Part shown: piece by piece, positions 45,776 through 56,004 of the stretch
Layout: the number at the start of each line of letters is the position of its first letter
How positions within the stretch are numbered: the first letter of the stretch is position 1
Assembly (NCBI RefSeq): GCF_009192765.1
Contig: NZ_VOHQ01000001.1
Span: 124,001-188,000 of the forward strand
Reading direction: 5' to 3'
DNA length: 64,000 nucleotides
DNA from: Agriterribacter humi
Lineage (GTDB): Bacteria; Bacteroidota; Bacteroidia; Chitinophagales; Chitinophagaceae
Notes under the pieces: model-generated
The model's database searches: none
What the model saw: the letters and a program-made list of their open reading frames with translations, nothing else
What the model was told of the DNA's origin: nothing
Made by a program: the position numbers and the translations under genes

Positions 45776-47467
45776 CTAACGCCTGTTTTGATTCGCTTTT
45801 ATTTTTGTTGCTATACTATCTATTTCCCGAAGTGTAATCAGGGGTTTGGTTACCTCATCCGGCATTGGCTGCCTGTTGCTTACTGCGCCGGGAAATGCAT
45901 ACCAGAAAACAACAGCAGAATAATCCAGGATATCCCAGGGATTGCGTATCTGTGTTCCCGGTGATGCCTCCATATCAAAAACCAGGCGTTTGGTAAAAGG
46001 TATCGCATCTAAGGCTCTTACCCTTGTACAAATATTGAATCCTTTAGCGCCCCTTCTTCCTGCTGTAGCAGTACCTACCGCTATATTGGCCAGATATGGA
46101 TGGGAAAACACATCGTCTTTTCCGGGATTTTCGCCACCGGCCCATCCATAATAATCTTCAGTTCCTGTACCAAAATGACCGGGAAATTTTTTATCCCAAT
46201 CATTATCAATGTAAATCTTTTCATCTCCTTCTCCCCACCACCCTTCATCGGGGTTCAATACAGTTAATGCATCACCCACAATAACACCCTTTCCTTTTAT
46301 ATCAATAAAATTCCAGTCTTTAAATACATTGCCCTGCACCAGTTCATTGCTGCGCCAACTTGCATGAAAATGCATGGAACGGTCATTCCATTTCCAATCA
46401 CCATACTTTACCTCAAATCTTTCCACATCAAGCCCCGTCTTACCCATATTTTTAAGATAAAAACGGGCGGAAGACCGGAATGGCATTTCCCAGGTGCAGA
46501 TCATTTGCCCCAGCGCAGATACGGTTCTTGTAAATGTTTTAAAAGGGTTAACCGCATTTGCACTGCCAAAAAAGTCTCCCAACGGAGTCCAGATTGCTTC
46601 TTCGCCATCAAAAGAAGCAACCAATACTACGGAGCGTAAAAGTTCCGGGTGCATTTTGAACTGTTCGGGATCAAATTTTATTTCCAGTTGCCGCACAGAT
46701 GCCGTTTTATTAATATCAAGTTGCAGCGCTTTACCCGGACCTATTCTTCCCCGTGCATTTACAGCCGCTGTTTCTTCAGTGATGTAAACCGCATGCAGAG
46801 ACCGGCTAACCGAATCCATAACAGGAAGGGACATACGTAATTTACCGGGTGTAAAGGTTTCAACAATTGTTCCTGGCGGATAAGCCCGGTAATTTATAAT
46901 ATGATAAAATGGCTTTTTATTAAAGGTGATCTTACAATTCTTCGCAAAAGGAATGGGCAGGTAGCAATCTCCGGCCCTGGCAGTTTTTTGCGCAAATGGG
47001 GGAGGAATGGAGCCTTTGCCTGTGATTAGTTTAAAATAATTTTCACTAATAACGGGTTGAGCATTCCCGTCAACATAAATATTAATATCCGGTCCCTCCA
47101 AATCGTCTAACCCACCATAGTAAAAATAAGGAGCCCACATCCTGGTAATTGCCCCTGCACCTTCATGTTCCATTACTACCCATTCTTCCTGCCCGTTGTT
47201 CTTTTCTTTACGGATAAAACCAATACCATCACTATCTGCAAACCATCCTGCTGCATCTTTTATTTTTGACTCACGGTTGTAGCTACTCGCCTGCATAGAT
47301 TGATACGCAGGCTGAGGAAATTGCGCAAGCTGTTTCCTGTCTGCCATTTCATGCAGCAGCGACTGAAAAGTAACCTGCGACCATCCTTGTTCCAGACTAC
47401 AGGCCACTATAATAAAAATAAACAATACGCTTAATCGCACATTCCTTGAAACAGAATAGTTTTTCAA
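45776..47467 (-). CDS. GH172 (DUF2961) family secreted glycosidase
   Basis: The start is a TTG at 47467: no in-frame ATG is available and this start gives the export signal (VRLSVLFIFIIVACSLEQGWSQ). The 563-residue protein has the DUF2961 signatures MEHEGAGAITRMWAPYF, NYRAYPPGT, GEGDEKIYIDND and GTGTEDYYGWAGG (near 434, catalytic Glu region). GH172 members include alpha-D-arabinofuranosidases and difructose-dianhydride-forming enzymes acting on furanosides, and usually form trimers or hexamers. Its presence suggests a furanose (arabinofuranose or fructofuranose) in the PUL2 substrate. It starts 34 bp after the DUF6067-like gene. Confidence 0.9.
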   Translation of the reverse strand: MKNYSVSRNVRLSVLFIFIIVACSLEQGWSQVTFQSLLHEMADRKQLAQFPQPAYQSMQASSYNRESKIKDAAGWFADSDGIGFIRKEKNNGQEEWVVMEHEGAGAITRMWAPYFYYGGLDDLEGPDINIYVDGNAQPVISENYFKLITGKGSIPPPFAQKTARAGDCYLPIPFAKNCKITFNKKPFYHIINYRAYPPGTIVETFTPGKLRMSLPVMDSVSRSLHAVYITEETAAVNARGRIGPGKALQLDINKTASVRQLEIKFDPEQFKMHPELLRSVVLVASFDGEEAIWTPLGDFFGSANAVNPFKTFTRTVSALGQMICTWEMPFRSSARFYLKNMGKTGLDVERFEVKYGDWKWNDRSMHFHASWRSNELVQGNVFKDWNFIDIKGKGVIVGDALTVLNPDEGWWGEGDEKIYIDNDWDKKFPGHFGTGTEDYYGWAGGENPGKDDVFSHPYLANIAVGTATAGRRGAKGFNICTRVRALDAIPFTKRLVFDMEASPGTQIRNPWDILDYSAVVFWYAFPGAVSNRQPMPDEVTKPLITLREIDSIATKIKANQNRR

Positions 47468-47501
47468 ATGATATTTTTTTAATTATGCAGCACAGTATTT
47501 G

Positions 47502-50500
47502 TTACTGTTTTTTAATAAAAATTATTAATCCCTGCCCTGCCGGGAGTTTTATTTTTTCGATTGAATTAACAGGATGTTCTTCCTGGTATCCGGAAATGAA
47601 AGGACATGTTATTATTGCATTTTCTTTTTCCATATTCAGCTTATCCCAGTCCACAAGAATATCTGCCAATTGATCCTCTTTCGACCAGTTGGCCAATACA
47701 ACTACTGCCTCTTTTTCCTGTTGATAGGTAGTAGTTTTAATCCATTGATTATTGGTAACAACAGGATTTTCCTTATTCCAATAACCCTTCATTGCACTGT
47801 TTTTTATTCCGGTTTCGTCCCAGAATTTCCACACCGGCGTTGGATTACAATTTGTCCATCCAAGCCGGGAAGTCATTCCGTATATCATTCCTTTATAAAA
47901 ATTACCGCAATTGTGCAGCATTTCACTATAAAGTCCAAAAGGAATACCTGAAATTTCTATGAGCCAATAATCGTCAGGCTCTTTCTCATACTGATATCCT
48001 TCACCCAGCCAAAGACTATTTACTGCCGGAAAAAGTTCCATATACTGATTGGCAGGACTGTTTAGTCCATACGTAGGTTCAAAATTGTTGCCTGAGTGAA
48101 AATCGATAAGGCAACTATCTGCAGCATTATCCATCACTTTCCTTACCCGTTTCATAATCTCGCGATCATAGCCAACGCCATCAAGATAAATTCCCTTCAT
48201 TCCTGTATTTTTTACCAACCAGCCCAGTCCTTCAATATAGTAATTATGCCACCTTGATAACCCTGTTGTGCGGATAGATATATCCATTTCGCCACTCTCG
48301 AGGGGATTGTGCCAGGCAGGATCATAATTCTTTATAAGGTGCTCTTTTAACCATGCAGCTCCTGTTGGATTTTTTAAAACGGCCGGGCTTTCCGCAAACT
48401 GATCTGCCAATTGTATTCCGGCCCCACGGGTGAAAATTTCATCTCCTAAACTCAGCAGTGGCCAAAGCTCTGCAGTATTGGTAACACTCAATTCCCTTAC
48501 GGTGTAATAAAGTTTGGAACGGATTCCTTTGCTTTTAGCCTGATCAATATAAGCTTTGAGCTTTCGTGTTGCAGCAAAAGGATAATTAATATAGGGATTG
48601 AGCTGATTGCCCTGGTGAATATTCATAATGTTGGCGCCCCCCTTTTCAGCGCGGCTCAGCCAGTTATTAACAGGAGGATCGGCCTGAAAGTAACGTTGGG
48701 CCCAATGTTCATTGTCCAGTGGCTTGAGCGGGGTAATTAATAATCCAAAATTAAAATGAAGTATTTCGCCTGCTTTCACTGTTTTTTTTCCTGTAAAAGC
48801 ATGCATCTGCACATCCTGTGCATTCTCTTCAATCAAACAACCTCCAAGTCCGTCGTTGCTCCAGTCTTTATATGTTCCGGTTTCATCAAACCCATACATT
48901 TTCCAATCTGGTATTTGATGTTTGAGTTTGCATTGCAAACCCGCATTTACACCACCCAGCCAAACCATATTATTGGCTTTGTCTGCTTCCCATTTCCATT
49001 CCCATTTTGAAGGACGCATCCCTCCTTTTTTTCCCATTCCCATCATATAGGTGGATGCAGATTTAGTATATGGAATAATCAAACGAAGATCATCAAAACC
49101 AACAGCCTTTTTGGCTTTCAGCGTTACATAGTAATTTATGTATCCATCACATTCCATTTTTGCAGAAACTTCCATATCAGCAACATCACTGGTGTTTACC
49201 GTTTTCCAGTATACCGCCCCGCTCAACTTTTGTGTGATGACTGGCCTATTCGTTTTCCAGCGCAATTCTTTTCCTTTTATAAGCGCTGTAAAACGTATAG
49301 CATCTGCAAGAATTTGCTTTGGTGTACCATTTACTGCAGCATTATCAGCAGTATAGGTACTTATGATCTCTTTGGGAAAACCAGTTTTATCGAAGGTAAG
49401 GGAACGGCCTAAAACACTCACTGTTTGTTCATGAACTGTTACAGGCGTATATGGTTTGAACACTTTATCATCCAGCCCAATATCAGAATCAAGCCAGTTG
49501 AGCCTCGCCAGTCTTGCAAGGTCATCATATCCACGATTGGTTATCACTTCATCTTTAACAGTAAGATTAACACTTATGGTTTCCGAAACATCATTTCCAT
49601 CCCTTACTTCAACAGTTCCGGTATATTTACCTGGCAAAGCGTCTGTAGCAATATCTACGCCTATCCACAGAGGTTGAATATTATTCTTTATTATCGCTAC
49701 CTCTTTGAGGAAAGGATTACCCAACCAATCTTTCCCACCCGTATTAAAACAACGTATGGCGCTGGAAGGAATTTTATTTCCCCGGGTATTTTTGAGGTCA
49801 GAAAATTTAAGTTGGACATCATTCAAATTTTTGCCAATGGCGAACACCCCTAATTGAAAAACATAAAATTCATTGCGCAGGGCTGTTCCTGAAAATTGAT
49901 CAGTGTCGCCTTGTTTTATCCACCGCTGAGGAAGCGCTTCCGTCATACGGATAGGAAATTTTCGATCTTCTGTAAATACTATAAAATCTTTTCCGGGATA
50001 CCGTGCAATTAACGCCTTTGTTTCTGCTGCAGTAGCCGGTATTTCCATTGGGAAAAAACTATGCTCCTCACTTACTGATTCAAACCGCAGAACAGTAGCT
50101 TCCGGCAATCGCTGCAACACTTCCTGTCTTTTTTGATCAGTTGAAAGATGGTTTTTTTTCAGCCATCCTGGTTCGCTGATGTCTTTTGCCGGCTGATAAA
50201 TAACTGTGGGCAACCAACTATTGCCGGTATTTTTGGAAGGAAGATAATAAAGATGATATAATCCTTTGCCGGTAACAGGTTGAAAAATAATATCTCCATA
50301 TTCCGCGTTAATGGCAGTTCTAAAAATATTATTAACTCTTCTTCCTGTTGCAGCATCAATCAATATTAAATCTTTTTTTTCTGGTTCTGCATCCCTGCGC
50401 CGCCACGGAATATGCACATGCACTGCATCTGCATTGCTGTCTACACGAATAACTACCCGGTGATTACCGAGCCCTTCGCGATCCCATCGCCCGGCTGCAT

Positions 50501-50573
50501 ATTGAATTTCCTGCGCAATCAAAGCACCGTTTACAAAGCAGCAAACAAAGAATATTACCGACCTAAGATGCAT
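47502..50573 (-). CDS. DUF6067-like putative glycoside hydrolase, paralog 1 (1023 residues)
   Basis: A secreted protein (signal MHLRSVIFFVCCFVNGALIAQ). An N-terminal extra beta domain (about 22-190) is absent from the 877-residue paralog at 53360-55993. The shared part starts near FPIRMTEALPQRW and contains beta-sandwich domains (QPLWIGVDI, GRSLTFDKTGFPKEI) and then a TIM-barrel-like region with GIYLDGVGYDR (near 794), DFHSGNNF, LWLGEGYQYE (near 853) and EISGIPFGL (near 873), ending in a small beta domain. Acidic residues in these motifs are conserved between the paralogs and are candidate catalytic groups. I recall the DUF6067 label for this architecture; the activity is not known to me. Confidence 0.78.
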   Translation of the reverse strand: MHLRSVIFFVCCFVNGALIAQEIQYAAGRWDREGLGNHRVVIRVDSNADAVHVHIPWRRRDAEPEKKDLILIDAATGRRVNNIFRTAINAEYGDIIFQPVTGKGLYHLYYLPSKNTGNSWLPTVIYQPAKDISEPGWLKKNHLSTDQKRQEVLQRLPEATVLRFESVSEEHSFFPMEIPATAAETKALIARYPGKDFIVFTEDRKFPIRMTEALPQRWIKQGDTDQFSGTALRNEFYVFQLGVFAIGKNLNDVQLKFSDLKNTRGNKIPSSAIRCFNTGGKDWLGNPFLKEVAIIKNNIQPLWIGVDIATDALPGKYTGTVEVRDGNDVSETISVNLTVKDEVITNRGYDDLARLARLNWLDSDIGLDDKVFKPYTPVTVHEQTVSVLGRSLTFDKTGFPKEIISTYTADNAAVNGTPKQILADAIRFTALIKGKELRWKTNRPVITQKLSGAVYWKTVNTSDVADMEVSAKMECDGYINYYVTLKAKKAVGFDDLRLIIPYTKSASTYMMGMGKKGGMRPSKWEWKWEADKANNMVWLGGVNAGLQCKLKHQIPDWKMYGFDETGTYKDWSNDGLGGCLIEENAQDVQMHAFTGKKTVKAGEILHFNFGLLITPLKPLDNEHWAQRYFQADPPVNNWLSRAEKGGANIMNIHQGNQLNPYINYPFAATRKLKAYIDQAKSKGIRSKLYYTVRELSVTNTAELWPLLSLGDEIFTRGAGIQLADQFAESPAVLKNPTGAAWLKEHLIKNYDPAWHNPLESGEMDISIRTTGLSRWHNYYIEGLGWLVKNTGMKGIYLDGVGYDREIMKRVRKVMDNAADSCLIDFHSGNNFEPTYGLNSPANQYMELFPAVNSLWLGEGYQYEKEPDDYWLIEISGIPFGLYSEMLHNCGNFYKGMIYGMTSRLGWTNCNPTPVWKFWDETGIKNSAMKGYWNKENPVVTNNQWIKTTTYQQEKEAVVVLANWSKEDQLADILVDWDKLNMEKENAIITCPFISGYQEEHPVNSIEKIKLPAGQGLIIFIKKQ

Positions 50574-50637
50574 TTTTATAAACTTTAGTTATCAATTTAT
50601 TGTTATCCGCAACATTGTATTGGCTTATCAATATTTT

Positions 50638-53094
50638 TTATTTCGATTTTGAGCTGATCTGTTCACCATCACCAATTGCCCTTATTTCTATTTTTACCTC
50701 AGGTGAATTTTCTCCGGATATTACACCATCAACCATGATGTTATTAATGCCATTACCAAGTGTGGGAACAGTTTTTATTGGTGCTTCTTTTATGAGCTTC
50801 CGGTGCTGATCCAGCAAACGAATATTTTTGCCATCGCTGACCAGTATCTGTCCCTTACTAACGTCAAAGGGTATCTCCAGTTTCGCATAATTATTAAGTT
50901 CAATTGCAGGAGTTTCCCACACAGCAGGTGTACTGCCTTCTGAATGGAGCTGTATCACAAATTGCAACGGCTGCTCCTTATAAGGGTTATCAAATGAAAG
51001 GGCTGAATATACCGGCTCTCCGGGCTGCTTAATTTTTTGTTTATGCAGGAGTATAGCAGTTTGTACCGGCAGCAGGTTCCAGGTATTGTCATTGATCTTT
51101 TGCAGGTGAAATTCTTTTTTAATATCACGCAATGCTTCCTTTTGCGATTCTTTAAATGCGCCTGACAGCCGGGCCTTTTCCCACTCCCTTATTGTGTTTA
51201 ACAGTTGTTCTCCCAATCCATTCTTCCTGATATTCTCTATACTGGTCGACAACGCGAATCCTGCATCAAAACCAGCAGACCTTGCCAATAGCCATTCCAG
51301 GTCTTCCATACCGGTAGTGGGGTCAAGTTTAAACCAGCCCAGCATTCGCGGAATAAAGTTGCGGTAATAATAGTCCTGGTTTTTAAGCCGGTATTGCGTT
51401 TGGCTTTCTCTAAATCCTGCATACCATGGCTCCCCCCAGTTCATTCTGGTGAAAATATGCCAGAAATAATGACCAGGACCACTGGCATCGTTGATTACAT
51501 GTCCCTGCAATTCAGGCTTAAGCAGATCGTACCATTTTTTTACAAATAACTGTGTAGCGTACTGTCCCATTCCGGTAGACCAGCTCCCTTCCAATCCATC
51601 AAAAGATATTTGACGCAGCCCGGTTTCATTAAACAGGCTGGCAATATTTGTAGCAATCTCATTCTGCAAACTCATATCCGGCAGAAAAACTTTGTAGCCG
51701 TGATCCATCAGCTTGGCGATAGTATCTCCTTTCTCATGTTTCTGTATATGCGTACTGAAAGCGCCCCTTACACAATCTACCAACAACCAGGGCTCCTTAT
51801 CTGTTACAGCACGATAACGGATAAGTTCGGTACCTATCATCACTGTTTTAAGATTGTTGTTTTTCATCTGGTTAAAAAAATCAGGCGATGCAATTGGTAT
51901 AGTGGTAGCCTTATCGTCTATATCGCCTGTAATTGTGCTGCTGCCAACTTTCGCAAGTCGTTTATCCGGTACAGGTGTTACAAATGGATCGTTGGTGGTA
52001 ATGAATGCAGACAGGGTGTGTACACCAAGGTCTATTTTCTGCTGAGCTGCTGTTTCAACACAACGTTTCATGCTCTGCCAGTTATCAGGAAAAGTTGTTT
52101 TATTCAATTTGAAATGTCCCCATGTATCAAAGGGTCCGGGATGGTATAAATATTTTAATCCTGCCTTTTTAGTAAGATCCAGCGCCTCCTGGAGATTTTT
52201 TTCTCCAAAACTCATTATAAAATAAGAGGATGTGGCAAGTGGAGATTTTTTGGCCCAGATACCATCAATGGTTGGATGCGGAAGCTTTTCCTGCAATTCA
52301 ATTTTTTCAATTACAGACAACAGCATTTCCTGCGGAGCGCCCCATAAAGCTATTTTAGATCCTGTAACGCCTCCATCCTGTGTGTATGCAGGCGCTATAT
52401 ATTTATCGTGCCCCCAGTTACTGATAATCCTGCTTACATTCCGGTTGCGGCAATATGCCTGGATTACGCTTCCATAATCGGTTTGCTTAGCCGTTTGTCC
52501 TCTGAATAAAGCTTTCTGATCTCCCGGAATATCCACCAGGCTTCCTTCATAATTAAAAATATCAAACGAAGGATCTACATCATCGTCAGTGGAGGGGTAG
52601 CCACCCAATGTTTTAATATTGAGTGCCTGCAATCCAATACCAAATTTTTCATCCCATACTGTACCTACGGTTTCTCCTATTCTTTTATGAATGATGGTAG
52701 GATACGGCCCCCATACCACTAATTCTACCGATTCATTTTCCTGTATTTTCTGCAGCTCAAACGTAACATAGTCTTTCTTATTTACAACGCGGATAATTGC
52801 ACTGCCTTTCCAGGCCGGATAATACAGTGTTATCGATGATGAACGTTTCTGCCAAACCATACGTTCGGGCGACAATAATTTCCCGTTGACCTGCACAGCC
52901 AATAATGGCGCCGGTTGCCCTGCTGCAAAATATTCTTTGCCGGTTTTATCCTGCAAGCTGGTAAGATGCCCTTTTGCATTAATCTCCATACGAAGGGTAG
53001 ATGTTTCAAATGTGACCTGGGCTTTTGTGTAATAAGATAAACACAGAAAACCGAATGCTAAAAGCAACCGAAAAATAAAAGACACTTTCATCAT
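50638..53094 (-). CDS. Unclassified secreted putative TIM-barrel glycosidase (818 residues)
   Basis: Signal peptide MMKVSFIFRLLLAFGFLCLSYYTKA. I do not recognise a named family. The N-terminal 25-280 is a beta-sandwich (LRMEINAKGHLTSLQDKTGKEYF) like those preceding many glycosidase barrels. The middle (about 300-640) looks like a TIM barrel with KYLYHPGPFDTWGH, ISFDGLEGSW (near 496), NWGEPWYAGFRE and ARSAGFDAGFALS. The C-terminus is an all-beta domain ending in an Ig-like segment. Acidic candidates are the Asp/Glu in SFDGLEGSW and the Glu of NWGEPW. It sits 64 bp before the DUF6067-like gene; a terminator separates it from the gene upstream. Confidence 0.72.
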   Translation of the reverse strand: MMKVSFIFRLLLAFGFLCLSYYTKAQVTFETSTLRMEINAKGHLTSLQDKTGKEYFAAGQPAPLLAVQVNGKLLSPERMVWQKRSSSITLYYPAWKGSAIIRVVNKKDYVTFELQKIQENESVELVVWGPYPTIIHKRIGETVGTVWDEKFGIGLQALNIKTLGGYPSTDDDVDPSFDIFNYEGSLVDIPGDQKALFRGQTAKQTDYGSVIQAYCRNRNVSRIISNWGHDKYIAPAYTQDGGVTGSKIALWGAPQEMLLSVIEKIELQEKLPHPTIDGIWAKKSPLATSSYFIMSFGEKNLQEALDLTKKAGLKYLYHPGPFDTWGHFKLNKTTFPDNWQSMKRCVETAAQQKIDLGVHTLSAFITTNDPFVTPVPDKRLAKVGSSTITGDIDDKATTIPIASPDFFNQMKNNNLKTVMIGTELIRYRAVTDKEPWLLVDCVRGAFSTHIQKHEKGDTIAKLMDHGYKVFLPDMSLQNEIATNIASLFNETGLRQISFDGLEGSWSTGMGQYATQLFVKKWYDLLKPELQGHVINDASGPGHYFWHIFTRMNWGEPWYAGFRESQTQYRLKNQDYYYRNFIPRMLGWFKLDPTTGMEDLEWLLARSAGFDAGFALSTSIENIRKNGLGEQLLNTIREWEKARLSGAFKESQKEALRDIKKEFHLQKINDNTWNLLPVQTAILLHKQKIKQPGEPVYSALSFDNPYKEQPLQFVIQLHSEGSTPAVWETPAIELNNYAKLEIPFDVSKGQILVSDGKNIRLLDQHRKLIKEAPIKTVPTLGNGINNIMVDGVISGENSPEVKIEIRAIGDGEQISSKSK

Positions 53095-53185
53095 GTATAC
53101 AATATTTTCAAAGTGTTAGGAAAAAGAAAACAACGTTTTTCGAAACAGTATAATAAAAAATTAATTAACGCATTTGATTATCGGT

Positions 53186-53220
53186 AAAAACAACCGGCCT
53201 GGTGTTGATGCCAGACCGGT
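53186..53220 (-). terminator. Strong intrinsic terminator after DUF6067-like paralog 2
   Basis: On the minus strand ACCGG-T-CTGG pairs with CCAG-G-CCGGT (one mismatched pair, 8-nt loop), followed by TGTTTTTACC. It is the most convincing terminator in the window and divides PUL2 into at least two transcription units. Confidence 0.75.
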
Positions 53221-53359
53221 ATATAAAAGCCCAAAACTAACTGCCGCGGATTACTGCAAAACCGGATAAATTATCACCTGCTGCTTCATTTGCTTCAACC
53301 TGGTATTTTCTCTTATGATACACACCGAACAAATAAAAAATCAAAATGTCTCATATCCA

Positions 53360-55993
53360 TTACTGGTTTTCCTTAACAACAATCATATATCCTTTTTTAC
53401 CTGGAATACTTACTGAACTCAATGATTGCAGCGGCTGTTCATCCTGGAAATCTTTTACAAAGGGTATACTGATCGTGCATTTGGATGGATCATAACCAAG
53501 CGCACTCCAATCTATGATCACTGAACTCACCTGGTCTTCTTTACTCCAGTTGGCTACCGCAATAATGCTTTCTTTATTTCCTTTAAATACAGATGCTTTG
53601 ATGTGCTCATTGTTGGTAGTAACCGCACAGGTTTTATCCCAATAGCCGGTCAGTTCCTTTTCTTCAAAGTTGTGCTGATCCCAGAACTTCCATAATTCAT
53701 CCGGCGTATTGCCTGTCCAGCCCGCACGGTTGGTGATGCCGTATACCATTCCCCGCCATGGATTTCCTCCGCCTTCCAGCATTTGCCCGGGCAAGCCAAA
53801 AGGGATACCCGACACTTCAACCAGCCAATGATCGGGCAGGCGGTTATAATCTCTTCCTTCGCCTATCCATACCAGGTCGAAATAGGGAAGCAGGTCCATA
53901 TACAGGTTCAAACAGTTGGCATACCCGGCCCACTTATTAAAATGATTCCAGCTATGCAAATCCATTCTGCCTTCCGGGCGGTACTGGTCAATCAGTTTCC
54001 TTGCGCGGCGCAATGTAAACCGGTCGAGCGCTGCATCGTCAATGTACACACCATCAATTTTCAAATTTTTCAGCATCCAGTCAAGCCCGCCAATGTAAAA
54101 ATTATTCAGCCTGCTGTTGGGTGTAGTAATAACAGAAAGATCCAGTTCTCCTTTAAATTTTCCTTCTTTCACAACATTGTACCATGCGGGAATATATTTC
54201 TCCCTGAGGTTTTTAATGAGCCATTCATTGGGCCCCTTGGGATGCAATGCTTCCGTGCGGCTGGCATTGCCCGGGCCGGGAAACAGCACCTCCCCGTTCA
54301 AACTGTAAAAAGCCTGAAACTCGGGAATGTTTTTAGTGAGCTCACGGGTGGTATAATACAGTTTCAGCCGCTGTTTTTCTTCATGCGCCTTATCAACCAA
54401 AGCTTTTAATTCCGCAGTATTTTCATCTAAGTAAGGGTAATTAATAAAAGGGTAGATGTTTTCGGCATGATGGATATTGATGATATTGGCGCCTGCTTTT
54501 TTAGCCTTTTCAATTTTGCTGAATGCATCTGTTCCCCCGCCGTGAAAATACCTGTCGCCATATTTTACTTCATTGCTGATGGTTCTGAAAGGAGTGATCA
54601 ATAATTCAAAGTCATAATTTAATATACTGCCTGTGGCCATCTGGCGGTTTCCTGAATAGGCATTGATCCATACCGTATTATCTTTTTCATCTACATACAC
54701 ACCGCCTTTGTTGTGATTGCCCCATGACGGGGGAAGATGTAATGGTCCAAACTTGTAGTAAATATTAACCAACGGCAGGGTATAATTCTCCGCTTTTAGC
54801 TTAAGCCTCAGTCCGCCATTAACTGCTCCAAGCCATAAAGCGTCCTGGTTTTTTGTGGTATCCCACTGCCATTGCCAGGAAGCGGGACGCAAGCCACCTT
54901 CGCGGTTCAGCCCCATCATATACTCAGCTTTTTCTTTATTTACCGGTACTTCCAGGCGAATATCCCTGATCTTCAAAGGCTTCAGCGCTTTTAATGCGAG
55001 CCTGTAATCCACAAAGCCATCGAACTCAAGTTTGCCCGAGCAAATCAATTCACATTCGGCCGAGCTGTTTTTTACCTGCCACGCTATATACCCGGGAGCC
55101 TGTGCTGTAAACTGCAATGGACCGGGTTGCAAAGCGATGGTATCACCATTTTCCTTTTCAATTACAAAGCGGAATGCTTCGCTAAGTATGGGCTCGCCTT
55201 TTTGTGATATGCTTTGATTGGAAGCGGTGAAATAACTGGCAATTGCCGCCGGCAAACCATTGGCAGCAATATCCACCGACCGTCCTAAAATATGCAGCGT
55301 ATTGCCTTGACGGCTAACGGGATTGTATCCTTTGGTAACCTCATCATTAATACCGAGTGTACTATTCAGCCAGTACATCCGCGATAAGCGTTTGCCCTCG
55401 TTGAAGCCGTGATCTTCCACCACCTCACCATCAATCTCCAACTGTATTTTTATCGTTTGCGCTTTATTGTTAGCCGATACCGTTGCGGTACCATAATAGG
55501 TTCCTTTTGCAACACCCGAAAGATCCATGCCAATCCACAAAGGCTGTACCTTATCTTTTTGAATAGCTATCTTTTTTGTAAACGGATTTCCGAGGTAATC
55601 AATGCCACCCGCGTTAAAGCAACTCACCTTGCGGGAAGAAATTGTTTTCCCATTTTTGGTTTTCAGATCGGAAAAACGGAGTTGTATGTTTTTCAACTCA
55701 TTTTTTATGGCCCATACGCCCACCTGGTAAACAAAGTATTCACCCGGCTGCGCCTGTAAAAAGAAGTCATTTTTTGAAGAGTTCTTTTCCAACCACGATA
55801 CCTCCAAAGAATCATTCCACCTGATGGGATGCTCTCTTGTTTCGGGAAAAATGTAAAACGGCTGCTTGGATAACGCCGTGTACGTTTTTGCTGCGGTTTC
55901 CGCTGAAATGTAATTTTCCGTTCCGGATTGGCTATAAACGCTTACGCTAATGAATAGCGAAAGGCATAAAAAGCTATTTTTCATTTTCACCAT
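53360..55993 (-). CDS. DUF6067-like putative glycoside hydrolase, paralog 2 (877 residues)
   Basis: Start taken at 55993 (MVKMKNSFLCL); 55984 is an alternative, and both give a signal peptide ending SVYSQ. It shares with paralog 1 the order HPIRW, YFVYQVGVWAI, RFSDLKTKNGK, CFNAGGIDYLGNPF, PLWIGMDL, GRSVDIAANGLP, and the barrel motifs GVYIDDAALDR (near 649), DLHSWNHF, WIGEGRDYNRLPDHW (near 708) and EVSGIPFGL (near 725). It lacks the extra N-terminal beta domain of paralog 1. The Asp in YIDD and the Glu in GEG are conserved candidates. It is followed by a strong terminator and preceded by the TTACT/AGTAA dyad 12 bp upstream. Confidence 0.78.
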   Translation of the reverse strand: MVKMKNSFLCLSLFISVSVYSQSGTENYISAETAAKTYTALSKQPFYIFPETREHPIRWNDSLEVSWLEKNSSKNDFFLQAQPGEYFVYQVGVWAIKNELKNIQLRFSDLKTKNGKTISSRKVSCFNAGGIDYLGNPFTKKIAIQKDKVQPLWIGMDLSGVAKGTYYGTATVSANNKAQTIKIQLEIDGEVVEDHGFNEGKRLSRMYWLNSTLGINDEVTKGYNPVSRQGNTLHILGRSVDIAANGLPAAIASYFTASNQSISQKGEPILSEAFRFVIEKENGDTIALQPGPLQFTAQAPGYIAWQVKNSSAECELICSGKLEFDGFVDYRLALKALKPLKIRDIRLEVPVNKEKAEYMMGLNREGGLRPASWQWQWDTTKNQDALWLGAVNGGLRLKLKAENYTLPLVNIYYKFGPLHLPPSWGNHNKGGVYVDEKDNTVWINAYSGNRQMATGSILNYDFELLITPFRTISNEVKYGDRYFHGGGTDAFSKIEKAKKAGANIINIHHAENIYPFINYPYLDENTAELKALVDKAHEEKQRLKLYYTTRELTKNIPEFQAFYSLNGEVLFPGPGNASRTEALHPKGPNEWLIKNLREKYIPAWYNVVKEGKFKGELDLSVITTPNSRLNNFYIGGLDWMLKNLKIDGVYIDDAALDRFTLRRARKLIDQYRPEGRMDLHSWNHFNKWAGYANCLNLYMDLLPYFDLVWIGEGRDYNRLPDHWLVEVSGIPFGLPGQMLEGGGNPWRGMVYGITNRAGWTGNTPDELWKFWDQHNFEEKELTGYWDKTCAVTTNNEHIKASVFKGNKESIIAVANWSKEDQVSSVIIDWSALGYDPSKCTISIPFVKDFQDEQPLQSLSSVSIPGKKGYMIVVKENQ

Positions 55994-56004
55994 ATTATTT
56001 GTTT

